A DNA stretch of 64,000 nucleotides from JAJXXT01 sp963764465 (GTDB taxonomy: Bacteria; Pseudomonadota; Alphaproteobacteria; Acetobacterales; Acetobacteraceae). The notes below the pieces were generated by a model that saw nothing but the letters and a program-made list of their open reading frames with translations, did not search any database and was not told the DNA's origin. The stretch is taken from the NCBI GenBank assembly GCA_963764465.1, contig CAVXSO010000001.1, positions 186,001 to 250,000 on the forward strand, written 5' to 3'. Positions 10,864 to 19,409 of the stretch are shown piece by piece (the stretch's first letter is position 1; every line of letters begins with the position of its first letter). Position numbers and translations under genes: made by a program.

Positions 10864-11423
10864 CGGGCGCTCTCCTTCGTCACGAACACCTTGGCCCCGA
10901 TCAGCCGCTGCGAGAGCAGCACGGCCACGGCCACGGAGCTGCCGAACGCCAGGTCCGCCGCCGCCCGTACGACCTCGCCGGCCTCCGCCGGATGGTTCGC
11001 GCGCCGGACCAGCACGCCCATCGCCTCCAGCACGGCCGGAGTTGCCGTGCCCATCGGCACCTGCCACGGGTTGAACTCGCCCCACTCGCCGCGCATCGTC
11101 ACCACCGTCAGGAACGGCATGCGCAGGTTGCTGACCAGGCTCAGCATGTTGATCGTGTTGCCGACGCCGGAGGACTGCATCAGCAGCGCCGCGCGCTGCC
11201 CACCGAGCCAGGCGCCGGCGGCCATCGCGACCCCTTCCTCCTCGGTGGTCAGGACCACGGCGCGGATATCGGGATCAGCCTCGGCGCGCCGGATGGTCGT
11301 CGCGTGCCCGGCATCCGGCACGTAGCCGATCTGGCGGATGCCTGATTCCTTCAGTGCCTCGAAGACGTCGTCCTGCCAGCTTCCCACGCCGTTGCCCCCA
11401 AGGCCCCTCTCTCGTGCACCCAT
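10860..11423 (-). CDS. ThDP-dependent decarboxylase, alpha (pyrimidine-binding) subunit
   Basis: This 187-residue protein is the N-terminal pyrimidine-binding half of a split ThDP decarboxylase. The catalytic Glu is in LTTEEEGVAMAAGAWLGG, and YVPDAGH and MQSSGVGNTINML are typical of the sulfopyruvate decarboxylase alpha family. The frame stays open far upstream across the divergent acyl-CoA dehydrogenase gene, but homology begins only at SWQDDVFEALKESG, so ATG 11423 is taken as the start. It shares an ATGA overlap with the beta gene. The divergent acyl-CoA dehydrogenase starts 97 bp away, so both may share a control region. Confidence 0.85.
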   Translation of the reverse strand: MGARERGLGGNGVGSWQDDVFEALKESGIRQIGYVPDAGHATTIRRAEADPDIRAVVLTTEEEGVAMAAGAWLGGQRAALLMQSSGVGNTINMLSLVSNLRMPFLTVVTMRGEWGEFNPWQVPMGTATPAVLEAMGVLVRRANHPAEAGEVVRAAADLAFGSSVAVAVLLSQRLIGAKVFVTKESAR

Positions 11424-11519
11424 GCTGCACGGACAACGAAGCTGCGTCCATGTTCGCGCTTGCCGCGTGTCGGGGGGCGACATATCCCCGCACACGAGAC
11501 CGCCCTCGGAGGACCCGAC

Positions 11520-12683
11520 ATGGATCATTCGCCGCACGACGCTCGTTCGCATCCCGAAATCCGGGCGGAGGTGGCCAAGCTCTGCGCCCGCTTTCCCGGC
11601 GAATACTGGCGCAAGCTCGATGCCGCGCGCGGCTATCCCACGGAGTTCGTCCGTGCGCTGACGGAGTCCGGCTACCTCGCTGCCCTGATCCCCGAGGAAT
11701 ACGGTGGTGCGGGTCTGCCGCTCTCTGCCGCCTCCGCCATTCTCGAGACCATCCACGCCGAGGGCTGCAACGGCGCCGCCTGCCACGCGCAGATGTACAT
11801 CATGGGCGCCATTCTGCGGCATGGCTCGCCGGCACAGAAACAGCGCTACCTGCCCGCCATCGCGGAGGGCTCGCTGCGCCTGCAGGCCTTCGGCGTCACC
11901 GAGCCCACCTCTGGCACCGACACCACCAGCCTGCGCACCACCGCGCGCCGCGACGGCGACCGCTACATCGTCAACGGCCAGAAGATCTGGACGAGCCGCG
12001 CCGAGCACTCGGACCTGATGCTGCTCCTCGCCCGCACCACGCCGCGCGATCAGGTGGCGAAACGCACCGAGGGCCTGTCCACCTTCATCGTGGACATGCG
12101 TGGCGCCAGGGGGCTCACCATCCGCCCCATCCGCACCATGATGAACCACAACTCCTGCGAGGTCTTCTTCGACAACCTCGAAGTCCCGGCGGAAAACCTG
12201 GTCGGCGAGGAAGGGAAGGGCTTCCGCACCATCCTCGACGGCATGAACGCCGAGCGCCTGCTGATCGCCTCCGAGACCATCGGCGATGCCAAGTGGTTCA
12301 CCCGCAAGTCGACGGACTACGCGAAAAGCCGCGTCGTCTTCGGCCGCCCGATCGGCCAGAACCAGGGCATCGCCTTCCCCATCGCGCGCGCCTACGCGCA
12401 GATGCGCGCTGCCGAACTGCTGCTGCACGAGGGTCTGCACCGTTTCGAGACCGGCATGAACTGCGGCGAGGAGGCGAACATGGCGAAGATGCTTGGCGCC
12501 GACGCCGCCTGGGCCGCCGCCGAAGCCTGCGTGCAGACCCATGGCGGCTTCGGTTTCGCCGAGGAATACGACGTGGAGCGCAAATTCCGCGAGGCGCGCC
12601 TCTACCAGGTGGCACCCATCAGCACCAACCTGATCCTCTCCTACATTGCCGAGCACGTCCTCGGCCTGCCACGCAGCTACTGA
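11520..12683 (+). CDS. Acyl-CoA dehydrogenase
   Basis: This 387-residue FAD flavoenzyme oxidises acyl-CoA thioesters to enoyl-CoA, passing electrons to ETF. It has the usual helical N-domain, the FAD/substrate motifs FGVTEPTSGTDTTSLRT and RYIVNGQKIWTSRAEHSD, and the C-terminal helical domain with AKMLGADAAWAAAEACVQTHGGFGFAEEY. ATG 11520 follows CGGAGG at a good distance; the open frame upstream has no homology. A CoA-transferase gene follows 7 bp downstream, suggesting that a carboxylic acid is activated by CoA transfer and then dehydrogenated. Confidence 0.93.
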   Translation: MDHSPHDARSHPEIRAEVAKLCARFPGEYWRKLDAARGYPTEFVRALTESGYLAALIPEEYGGAGLPLSAASAILETIHAEGCNGAACHAQMYIMGAILRHGSPAQKQRYLPAIAEGSLRLQAFGVTEPTSGTDTTSLRTTARRDGDRYIVNGQKIWTSRAEHSDLMLLLARTTPRDQVAKRTEGLSTFIVDMRGARGLTIRPIRTMMNHNSCEVFFDNLEVPAENLVGEEGKGFRTILDGMNAERLLIASETIGDAKWFTRKSTDYAKSRVVFGRPIGQNQGIAFPIARAYAQMRAAELLLHEGLHRFETGMNCGEEANMAKMLGADAAWAAAEACVQTHGGFGFAEEYDVERKFREARLYQVAPISTNLILSYIAEHVLGLPRSY

Positions 12684-12690
12684 GGTCACG

Positions 12691-13812
12691 ATGGATCGCC
12701 CACTGGAAGGCCTGCTCGTCCTCTCGCTGGAACAGGCCGTCGCCGCGCCCTACTGCTCTTCGCGCCTCGCTGATGCCGGTGCCCGCGTGATCAAGATCGA
12801 ACGCGCGGAGGGAGACTTCGCCCGCCTCTACGACCATGCCGCGAACGGGCTCTCGAGCTATTTCATCTGGCTCAACCGCGGCAAGCAGAGTCTGGCCTGC
12901 GACCTCAAGAATCCCGAGGACTCGGCCCTGCTGCACCGCATCCTTGCCCGCGCCGACGTGTTCATCCAGAACCTCGCGCCGGGTGCCGCGGAGCGCGCCG
13001 GCTTCGGCTCGGCGATGTTACGGGATCGGCACGAGAAGCTGATCACGGCCGACATCTCCGGCTACGGCGATGCCGGTGACTACGCGACGATGAAGGCCTA
13101 CGACCTGCTGGTGCAGGCGGAATCCGGGCTCGCCAGCATCACCGGCCACCAGGCCGGCCCTGGCCGCGTCGGCGTTTCCGCCTGCGACATCGCCTGCGGC
13201 ATGGCAGCCCACGCCGGCGTGCTGGAGGCGCTGATCGCGCGCGGGCGCACCGGCAAGGGCAGGGGGCTCGCCGTCTCGCTCTTCGACGGCATGGCGGACT
13301 GGATGACTGTGCCGCTGCTGCTATGGGAGGGCACCGGCAAGGCGCCGCCGCGCATGGGACTCGCGCATCCCTCGATCTGCCCCTACGGCGCCTTTGCCAC
13401 GCGCGAGGGCCTGGTGCTCATCAGCATCCAGAACGAGCGCGAGTGGGTGGAGTTCTGCGCGAAGTTCCTGAAGGAGCCTGACCTGCCCAGGAGACCGGGT
13501 TACGAAAGCAATGTCGCGCGCGTCGCCAACCGCGCCGAGGTCGATGCGCATATTGCCGCGGCCTTCGCCAGGCTCACGCGCGCAGAGGCCGCAGCCAGCC
13601 TGCGCGCCGCCAACACCGCCTATGGTTTCGTCAACGAGGTCAAGGAGTTAGCGCGCCACCCCGCGCTTCGCCGCATGCCGGTGGAAACCGAGGCCGGTAC
13701 AATCGAGCTGGTGGCCCCACCCGTCGTCTGGCAGGACGGCCCGCGCGCGTTCGGCCCCGTTCCCACGATCGGCCAGCATAGCGAGGCGATCCGCGCCGAG
13801 TTTGCTGCGTAG
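12691..13812 (+). CDS. CaiB/BaiF family (type III) CoA-transferase
   Basis: This 373-residue enzyme moves CoA between carboxylic acids through an aspartyl-CoA intermediate. Family marks are LEGLLVLSLEQAVAAPYCSSRLADAGARVIKIE at the N-terminus, NRGKQSLACDLKNPED, and VGVSACDIACGMAAHAGVLEAL, where the Asp is the likely nucleophile. It begins 7 bp after the acyl-CoA dehydrogenase, so they form an operon. The LPRRPGYESNVARVANRAEVD segment is typical of the formyl-CoA/succinyl-CoA group. The acid used is unknown. Confidence 0.92.
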   Translation: MDRPLEGLLVLSLEQAVAAPYCSSRLADAGARVIKIERAEGDFARLYDHAANGLSSYFIWLNRGKQSLACDLKNPEDSALLHRILARADVFIQNLAPGAAERAGFGSAMLRDRHEKLITADISGYGDAGDYATMKAYDLLVQAESGLASITGHQAGPGRVGVSACDIACGMAAHAGVLEALIARGRTGKGRGLAVSLFDGMADWMTVPLLLWEGTGKAPPRMGLAHPSICPYGAFATREGLVLISIQNEREWVEFCAKFLKEPDLPRRPGYESNVARVANRAEVDAHIAAAFARLTRAEAAASLRAANTAYGFVNEVKELARHPALRRMPVETEAGTIELVAPPVVWQDGPRAFGPVPTIGQHSEAIRAEFAA

Positions 13813-13881
13813 GCGAAACCGCTGGACGATGTTTAAGCCACGCGCAAATAGCGTGCGGTCCCGCTGGCCTATTCTCATCGC

Positions 13882-14100
13882 ATGGAAGGCCTTCCAATCA
13901 CGGGAAGCCGCGCGTCGGTGCGCGCGGTGGAGCAGGATTCCGTTGCGCGTCATGCGCGCGCGCTGCGGGCGAGGCGTGACCGTAACCGCCTCTTTGGCAT
14001 GCTGCTGGCCACGATCAGCCTCACCATGTTCGCGATCGTCGTTGGCCTTGTGATCGTGTTCCACGCGCTCGAGGCCTATCGTGTCATCCCCGGCTTCTGA
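13882..14100 (+). CDS. Small membrane protein upstream of sco
   Basis: This 72-residue protein has a basic N-terminus (ARALRARRDRNR) and one long hydrophobic helix (FGMLLATISLTMFAIVVGLVIVFHAL). It overlaps the start of the following Sco/SenC gene by 20 bp, so the two are probably translated together. Small single-helix proteins of this sort often accompany cytochrome oxidase genes as assembly or structural subunits, so a role in oxidase biogenesis is a reasonable inference. I do not recognise a named family. Confidence 0.65.
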   Translation: MEGLPITGSRASVRAVEQDSVARHARALRARRDRNRLFGMLLATISLTMFAIVVGLVIVFHALEAYRVIPGF

Positions 14101-14737
14101 CCGCCGCGCGCTGCTCCGCGCGACGGCCGCGCTCCCGTTTCTGCTCGCCGGTTGCGGCAAGGGTGAGGCCTGGCACGCGGTCGATGTCACCGGCACCTCG
14201 CCAGCCCTCGCCTTTTCCATGCAGCGCGCGAGCGACGGGCTGGAAGTGACGCAGGCGGCGTCGCGCGGCGATATCGTGATGCTCTACCTCGGCTACACGT
14301 TCTGCCCGGATGTGTGCCCCACCACGCTCGCCAACGTCGCGACCGTCTTCCATCGCCTTGGCAAGAGCGCGGCGCGAATTCGATTTCTCTTCGTCACGGT
14401 CGATCCCAACCGGGACACGCTGCCGGTCCTGCGCACTTACCTCACGAATTTCGGGCCGGGCATGGTGGGCCTGCGCGGCACCCCGGACCAGCTTGCCGCC
14501 CTCGCGCGCCGCTTCCGCCTCGTCTATTCCGTTCGCCCGTCGCCCGATCCCGCGAAATACGAGGTGACGCACAGCTCCGCGATCTACGTCTTCGACACCA
14601 ATGGCGCGGCGCGGCTTCTGGTGCCGTCGCTCGCCGCCTCACCGCCCGACATCGCGGGCACCGCGGAGGACCTGCTTCGCCTGGTCAACGAGGCGCATCC
14701 GCCCGGGTTTCTCCAGCGTGTGCTGCGCCTGGCCTGA
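14081..14737 (+). CDS. SCO1/SenC family copper chaperone lipoprotein
   Basis: This thioredoxin-fold protein of 218 residues delivers copper to, or reduces, the CuA site of cytochrome oxidase on the periplasmic side. The lipobox LLAGC near residue 22 implies lipid anchoring. The copper ligands are the two cysteines of GYTFCPDVCPTTL and the later His in YEVTHSSAIYVFD, all present. FVTVDPNRDT is also typical. It starts at GTG 14081 inside the preceding small membrane protein gene and faces a PCu(A)C gene 6 bp away on the other strand. Confidence 0.93.
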   Translation: MSSPASDRRALLRATAALPFLLAGCGKGEAWHAVDVTGTSPALAFSMQRASDGLEVTQAASRGDIVMLYLGYTFCPDVCPTTLANVATVFHRLGKSAARIRFLFVTVDPNRDTLPVLRTYLTNFGPGMVGLRGTPDQLAALARRFRLVYSVRPSPDPAKYEVTHSSAIYVFDTNGAARLLVPSLAASPPDIAGTAEDLLRLVNEAHPPGFLQRVLRLA

Positions 14738-14743
14738 CGGCGG

Positions 14744-15211
14744 CTATTTCCCCATTGCATTGCGCACAGGGAACGTCGCTGTCAGCGTATCGCCATTGCT
14801 GAACCGCAACGTCACCGGCACCGAGCCGCCGGGCTTCACTTCGCTCGTCGGCTCCATGCACATGAGATGGTAACCGCCCGGCGCGAACGCCACCTTGCCA
14901 TGGGCGGGAAGCAGGATGGATTTGACCATCACCATCTTTTCCTGCCCGCTCTCGTTCACGCTCTTGTGCAGCATCAGCATGCCGCATCCGGGCGAGCTGG
15001 CGCCCACCAGGGTGTGCTGCGTGTCGCTGTCATTGGTCAGCGTCAGATACCCGGCTGCCGGGCGCGAGGGGATGATGCTGCGCATCCACGGATCGTGCAC
15101 CCCGACGCCTGACGGCGTGCCCGCCGCCATCGTGGTCAGCGCCAGCGCGGCGATGGCTAGGCTAGAGGCCCGTCCAGGCGCGGGCACGTTCGGCGAGGGC
15201 TGCGGCTTCAT
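14744..15211 (-). CDS. Periplasmic copper chaperone PCu(A)C
   Basis: This exported protein of about 155 residues binds Cu(I) and passes it to the oxidase CuA centre, working with Sco. It has a hydrophobic signal (SSLAIAALALTTMAAG), then the Met/His copper set: MLMLHKS, then MVMVKSILLPAHG and GGYHLMCM, which fits the H(M)-x-M...H-x-M pattern of the family. The ATG at 15211 lies inside the end of the upstream ctaG-like gene (50-bp overlap), so translation is coupled. Sco, PCu(A)C and the CtaG-like protein form one copper-delivery locus. Confidence 0.9.
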   Translation of the reverse strand: MKPQPSPNVPAPGRASSLAIAALALTTMAAGTPSGVGVHDPWMRSIIPSRPAAGYLTLTNDSDTQHTLVGASSPGCGMLMLHKSVNESGQEKMVMVKSILLPAHGKVAFAPGGYHLMCMEPTSEVKPGGSVPVTLRFSNGDTLTATFPVRNAMGK

Positions 15212-16160
15212 CGGATTGTTCCTCCAGCGTGCTCTCATGCACGCGCAGCGCGTTGACAATCACCAGCACGCCGATCGCGCTCATCATCGAGGGCGGGATC
15301 CACATCACGATACCGCCGATATGCTGGTCCGACAGCGCGGTGATCGAGGGGTAGAGCCGCCCGCACAGGTCGTAGAACGGATAAAGATCGGTCCCGGCAA
15401 ACGCGATGATCGCGCCGAGCCCGATCTGCGGGAACATCACCAGCGCGGAAAGCGCGACGCGCGCGCCATAGCCGATGCGGGCCGGCGGCTTCGGTCGCGG
15501 GTCGAGCACAAGCGCCCAGAACAGCACGCCGTCCAGCACCATGCTCCAGTTCATCACCGCATAGAGGTTCGGGTCGAGCATGGCGCGGAAATGCACTGCG
15601 GGAATCAGCCAGAAATAGAACAGCCCGACGAACAGGATCGGCGCCAGCACCGGCTGTTGCACGATCGCGATCAGGTCGCGAACCACTGTCAGGCTCGCCA
15701 CGCGCCGTGCCCATGCCGGCATGCCCAGCCACAGCGCCGGTCCCGCGGTGCCGAGCGCGATCAGAAACGGGCCGATATGGTGCATCACCACGTGCTGCGC
15801 GCGGTTCAGGAAGAACATGTGCTGCGCCATGTAGTCGAAATGCGTCTGCAGCACCGTGTAGACTGCGGCGAGCCCGGCGAGGAACGCGACGCGCCGCCCC
15901 ACGGCGGGCCGCTCGGCTGGTGCCATCCGCGCGAGGCCGCGCAGGTACCACAGCAGTGTCAGCGCGATCGCGAGGTATTCCGGCCAGGAAAAGTCCCAAG
16001 GCATCCAGAACGGCATCTGAGCCGGCCGCGTCGCCGAGAGCCACGCAAGCACGCCCCCCAGCGCCAGCACGCCCGCATGGCACGCCCAGCCACGCCAATC
16101 CTCACGCCTCCCGGCATCGCCGGGGACGCCCGATGGGCTGTCGAGAACTCCCGCTGACAT
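15162..16160 (-). CDS. Cytochrome c oxidase assembly factor, Caa3_CtaG family
   Basis: This 332-residue integral membrane protein with about seven to eight helices belongs to the caa3-type CtaG family, which is needed for copper insertion into haem-copper oxidases. It is rich in His and Met near the membrane surface, as in THFDYMAQHMFFLNRAQHVVMHHIGPFL. Typical family stretches are WSMVLDGVLFWALVLDPRP and LSDQHIGGIVMWIPPSMM. It is not the unrelated CtaG/Cox11 found in many proteobacteria. Its end overlaps the PCu(A)C start by 50 bp. Confidence 0.9.
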   Translation of the reverse strand: MSAGVLDSPSGVPGDAGRREDWRGWACHAGVLALGGVLAWLSATRPAQMPFWMPWDFSWPEYLAIALTLLWYLRGLARMAPAERPAVGRRVAFLAGLAAVYTVLQTHFDYMAQHMFFLNRAQHVVMHHIGPFLIALGTAGPALWLGMPAWARRVASLTVVRDLIAIVQQPVLAPILFVGLFYFWLIPAVHFRAMLDPNLYAVMNWSMVLDGVLFWALVLDPRPKPPARIGYGARVALSALVMFPQIGLGAIIAFAGTDLYPFYDLCGRLYPSITALSDQHIGGIVMWIPPSMMSAIGVLVIVNALRVHESTLEEQSDEAAALAERARAWTGL

Positions 16161-16202
16161 GCCGGTGGCCTAGGGCGAAGCGTCGGGGCTGGCAAGTCGT
16201 CG

Positions 16203-16985
16203 TTACGTCGTACGATTGAGGCTCTCGACATCCTGCGCGCCGCCGCTTTGCAGGGCGGCACTTTCGATCAGGAGGCGCACGGATTTGATGCGCAGGTCAG
16301 GTGCGATGGGTCCGTCTCCGCGGTTGAGGTGGAAACCCTCGGTCGCGACGGCCACCGCGATGTCTGCACCACCCGCGAGATCGGCAAGGAAGCGTTCGTT
16401 CAGGCGGATATTCGTCGCCTGCGTGGGTCCCGGATTTCGATAATGCGCGAACCGCCGCTGGATATTTTCGCTCTCCCCGATATAGCGCGCCGTTTTGCCG
16501 GCCTTGCGGATGGTGAAGCGATAGAGGCCGGGCTCGGCGGGTGCGTTTGGGAACACCAGCCAGTGCCTTTCGTCCAAGACGACGCGGCCGAGCGGGTGCC
16601 ATGTAAAGCCGATGCCGACGAGGACCTTGTCGGCCGTGTCCCACGCATGGGGTGTTTCCGCGCCGTTTCGTCGCGTCGCGAGCGGTCTGCTTGACAAGGG
16701 CGCGGTGGCAGCCGCCTTGGTGTCGGGGGACGCGCGCGCGGGGCGGCGGCGGATAAAGGTGACCCGCTCGCGCGCCAGGTTGAGGTTGGCGGCTTCCCAC
16801 CCGGCGTCCGCCCAACCCCTGGTCTGGCTGAGCGGCGGTACCTGGTTTCCCCATCACGCAGGATAGTTATGCGCGCTCGCAGGCAAGGGGAATCGAAGAA
16901 TCCTTTCGATCTCGGAAAAGCTCGCGTTCCACTCGTTCGTCGTCAGAGAGCGCAGATAATCCGCCAACGATTCGTACTTCGACAT
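16203..16985 (-). pseudogene. GIY-YIG nuclease gene with conserved N-terminal domain, interrupted by in-frame TGA
   Basis: From ATG 16985 (AGAGGAAAC just upstream) the frame reads 43 residues of a compact helical domain (SKYESLADYL...FSEIERILRFPLPASAHNYPA), then hits TGA at 16854-16856. The same frame then continues without a break as WGNQVPPLSQTRGWADAGWEA and a linker into a GIY-YIG-like domain (GLYRFTIRKAGKTARYIGE, RFAHYRNPG, NIRLNERF). The N-terminal domain resembles DUF7662, where AWWGN-type sequence is conserved, so the stop stands where one of two tandem Trp codons belongs: a TGG to TGA change. A shorter product could start at TTG 16697. It may be a recent pseudogene or a sequencing error. 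Confidence 0.7.
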
Positions 16986-16990
16986 CGTTT

Positions 16991-17033
16991 CCTCTCCGTG
17001 TCGGTCAGGTCCTCTCCGTGGCGTCGGTCAGGT
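16991..17033. repeat. Imperfect tandem duplication of about 20 bp
   Basis: CCTCTCCGTGTCGGTCAGGT (16991-17010) is followed directly by a second copy with three extra bases (17011-17033). The second copy contains the stop codon of the leftward CoA-transferase gene (17028-17030); the first supplies the ribosome-binding region of the interrupted GIY-YIG gene. It looks like a local duplication of the gene junction. Confidence 0.75.
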
Positions 17034-18275
17034 TTTGCCGCCCAGCACCTTCCCCCGTGCCAGCCGCTCGTAATCCTCACCCGTCACGCCGATCTCCGCC
17101 AGCACCTCCCGGTTGTGCTCGCCCAGCCCCGGCGCCGGCGTGCGGATACTCCCCGGCGTCGCATCCAGCTTCGGCACCACCGCATGCATTGGCAGCAAGC
17201 CCATCTCCGGGTCCGGATACTCCGCAAGCAGCCCCCGGGCTGCGACATGCGGATCGTCCATGATCGCCGCGATGTCGTTGATCGGCCCGATCGTCACCTC
17301 CGTCGCTTCAAAGAACGCGACATTCTCCGCCTGCGTCCGCCGCGCGATGAACGGCGCAATCGCCGCATCCAGCTCGTCCTGATGGCGCAATCTGTCGGCG
17401 TTGGTGCGGAACCGCGGATCGGCGATCATGTCCTCCCGCCCGATGGCGCGAAACAGCCGCTCCGTCATCTTCTGGATCGAGGCGGAAAGTCCGACATACC
17501 GCCCGTCGCTGCACCGATACACGTTGCGCGGCGAGGCGTTGGTGGAGCGGCTGCCGGTGCGCGGCTTCACCTTGCCCGTCAGCCGGTAGCTCGCCGCCTG
17601 CGTGCCCAGCACGGAAAACAGCGGTTCCAGCAGCGAGAGGTCGATCGTCTGGCCGCGCCCGCTCCGCTCCGCCTCGCGCAGCGCGATGGTCGCGGCGGAC
17701 GCGCCATAGAGCCCGGAAATGGCATCGGCGAGATACATCGGCGGCAGCACCGGCTCGCGGTCGGGAAACCCGTTTATCGAGGCAAATCCCGTGAACCCCT
17801 CGATCACCGTGCCGAAGCCGGGCCTGCGCGCATACGGCCCGTCCTGCCCCCAGCCGGAAATTCGCGCCACCACCAGGCGCGGGTTAATCGCCCGCAGTGT
17901 CTCGGGCGCCAGCCCCATCGCCTCCAGTACGCCCGGGCGAAAGCTTTCCACCAGCATCGCGGCATCCGCCACGAGCCGCCGGATCACTTCCGCCGCTTCC
18001 GGCCGCCGCAGGTCCATGCACAGGCTGCGCTTGTTGCGCGCATACACTTTCCAGTGCGTCGCGATCCCCTCGGTCGTCCACGCACGCAGCGTGTCCCCCT
18101 CCGGTGGCTCGATCTTGATCACGTCGGCGCCGAAATCCCCGAGGATCTGCGTCAGCAGGTTGCCCGCGAAAAGCCGCGAGAGGTCCAGCACGCGCACGCC
18201 TGCCAACGTGCCCCCGGCGCCAGTGTCGTAGTCGCGGTGCGGCAGCGCGGAGCCATGTTGTTGCGAGTTGGACAT
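17028..18275 (-). CDS. CaiB/BaiF family (type III) CoA-transferase
   Basis: A second family III CoA-transferase, 415 residues, only distantly like the one at 12.7 kb. Family marks are LAGVRVLDLSRLFAGNLLTQILGDFGADVIKIE, YARNKRSLCMDLRRPE, RISGWGQDGPYARRPGFGTVIEGF, and LPPMYLADAISGLYGASAAT with the likely nucleophilic Asp. The C-terminal GPINDIAAIMDDPHVAARGLL segment is standard. The gene stands alone between a pseudogene and a lytic transglycosylase, so its substrate cannot be deduced. The product should be cytoplasmic and dimeric. Confidence 0.92.
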   Translation of the reverse strand: MSNSQQHGSALPHRDYDTGAGGTLAGVRVLDLSRLFAGNLLTQILGDFGADVIKIEPPEGDTLRAWTTEGIATHWKVYARNKRSLCMDLRRPEAAEVIRRLVADAAMLVESFRPGVLEAMGLAPETLRAINPRLVVARISGWGQDGPYARRPGFGTVIEGFTGFASINGFPDREPVLPPMYLADAISGLYGASAATIALREAERSGRGQTIDLSLLEPLFSVLGTQAASYRLTGKVKPRTGSRSTNASPRNVYRCSDGRYVGLSASIQKMTERLFRAIGREDMIADPRFRTNADRLRHQDELDAAIAPFIARRTQAENVAFFEATEVTIGPINDIAAIMDDPHVAARGLLAEYPDPEMGLLPMHAVVPKLDATPGSIRTPAPGLGEHNREVLAEIGVTGEDYERLARGKVLGGKT

Positions 18276-18314
18276 GTCGGCTTTCCCTCCGTCGGTGGAG
18301 GGTAAAGCCTTGTG

Positions 18315-19274
18315 TCAGCGTTGCGCGAGAGCGAGCCGCCGCGCGAGCTGCACCGGCGCCCGCCGATAGGCGGCGAGCGCCTTGCCGATCGTGCCCGCGG
18401 GAAGCCGGATCACCGCCGCCGGCGGCCCGCGCAGCGCAAGCCCGCTGCCCACCGGCATCTTCGGTGTGCTGTTCCAAAGATTGCGCGACCAGACATTGCT
18501 GCTGAACGCATTCGCCCCTGTCGCTTGCGGTGCCGCCGCCGCAAAGGCCAGCTGCGGCGGCAGCGTCGTCATGCCAGGTGGCGGCGCATGGCCCAACTCC
18601 TCCGGCCACACGGCCATCACCCGGCGCGCATAGGCGGCCCCGATCGCTGGCGTCTGCGAATGGTACGCCGCCGCGGCCGCGGCCCAGGATCCGGTCTGGC
18701 CGTCCAGCTCCGCGAGGAACCTGCCGGCATAGTTGGCATTCGCCGCCGGATCGAAAGCCTGCTCCAGGCTCGCGAAGGCATGCGGATGGTGCAGCAGGTT
18801 TACCTGCATGCAGCCCATGTCGATGGACCGGATGCCCCGTGCCTCGAGCCGGACCACCTCCGCGATTGCCGCTTCCTTGGTGTCGAAAACATGATCGGTG
18901 CCCTCGACATTGATACTCCACGGCCAGGGATCGACGCCGCCATGGGCGTTGCGCCGCCCGCTCTCGACGCGCCCGATCGCCTGCATGAGCCGGTATGGCA
19001 CGTGGTTCGCCCGTTCTGCGGCACCGATCGCCCGGCGGCACGCCAGGCCCGGATCCTGGGGATCGGGACCGAGCGGCACGCCGGCCGGCAACGCCGGCAC
19101 AGTTGCACGGCCGAAATTCGGGGCGGGCGCGTTCAGCATCTGCCCCGAATGCCGGGCCGCGAAGCCCGAAAGATACACTGGAGACGGCGGCAGCGTTCCG
19201 CCCGCAAGGGCGGGACCTGCGGTCGTCGCGGAGACAAAAATAGAGACAATCCAAGCGATCGGTGCGCGACCCAT
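18315..19274 (-). CDS. Lytic transglycosylase (SLT domain) protein
   Basis: This exported protein of 319 residues has a signal peptide (IVSIFVSATTAGPALA) and an SLT-type lysozyme-like domain that cleaves peptidoglycan with formation of 1,6-anhydroMurNAc. The catalytic Glu is in LMQAIGRVESGRRN, followed by PWPWSINVEG, SIDMGCMQVNLLHHP and AAAYHSQTPA. About 60 C-terminal residues (LARRLALAQR end) are low in homology and basic. It lies 39 bp after the CoA-transferase start region on the same strand but is likely transcribed separately. The non-coding region upstream holds an sRNA gene on the other strand. Confidence 0.88.
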   Translation of the reverse strand: MGRAPIAWIVSIFVSATTAGPALAGGTLPPSPVYLSGFAARHSGQMLNAPAPNFGRATVPALPAGVPLGPDPQDPGLACRRAIGAAERANHVPYRLMQAIGRVESGRRNAHGGVDPWPWSINVEGTDHVFDTKEAAIAEVVRLEARGIRSIDMGCMQVNLLHHPHAFASLEQAFDPAANANYAGRFLAELDGQTGSWAAAAAAYHSQTPAIGAAYARRVMAVWPEELGHAPPPGMTTLPPQLAFAAAAPQATGANAFSSNVWSRNLWNSTPKMPVGSGLALRGPPAAVIRLPAGTIGKALAAYRRAPVQLARRLALAQR

Positions 19275-19374
19275 GCGGCCGCTTATAGCCGGTGCGGTTA
19301 CCGGAGCGTGAGTCCGGATGCAGTCAAGCTGTAAAAACTAACCGTTCGGGCGATGCTGCGCTGCAAAATTTTTC

Positions 19375-19403
19375 TTGCAAGGCGACGGCGGCCTGCCTAT
19401 CTT
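19375..19403 (+). promoter_or_regulatory. Sigma-70-type promoter of sRNA gene
   Basis: TTGCAA (19375-19380) and TATCTT (19398-19403) are separated by exactly 17 bp. Each box matches the consensus at four of six bases. Transcription should begin near 19410, which fits the 5' end of a long hairpin in the RNA. No open reading frame follows. Confidence 0.6.
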
Positions 19404-19409
19404 GTGCAC

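Noticed and set aside
10860..12689. 609-codon minus-strand frame
   Set aside because: Only its last 187 codons (from 11423) match a family; the remainder is antisense to the acyl-CoA dehydrogenase.
16854..16856. TGA as a selenocysteine codon
   Set aside because: The position is a conserved Trp in the family, no SECIS-like stem follows, and selenocysteine would make no sense in this domain.
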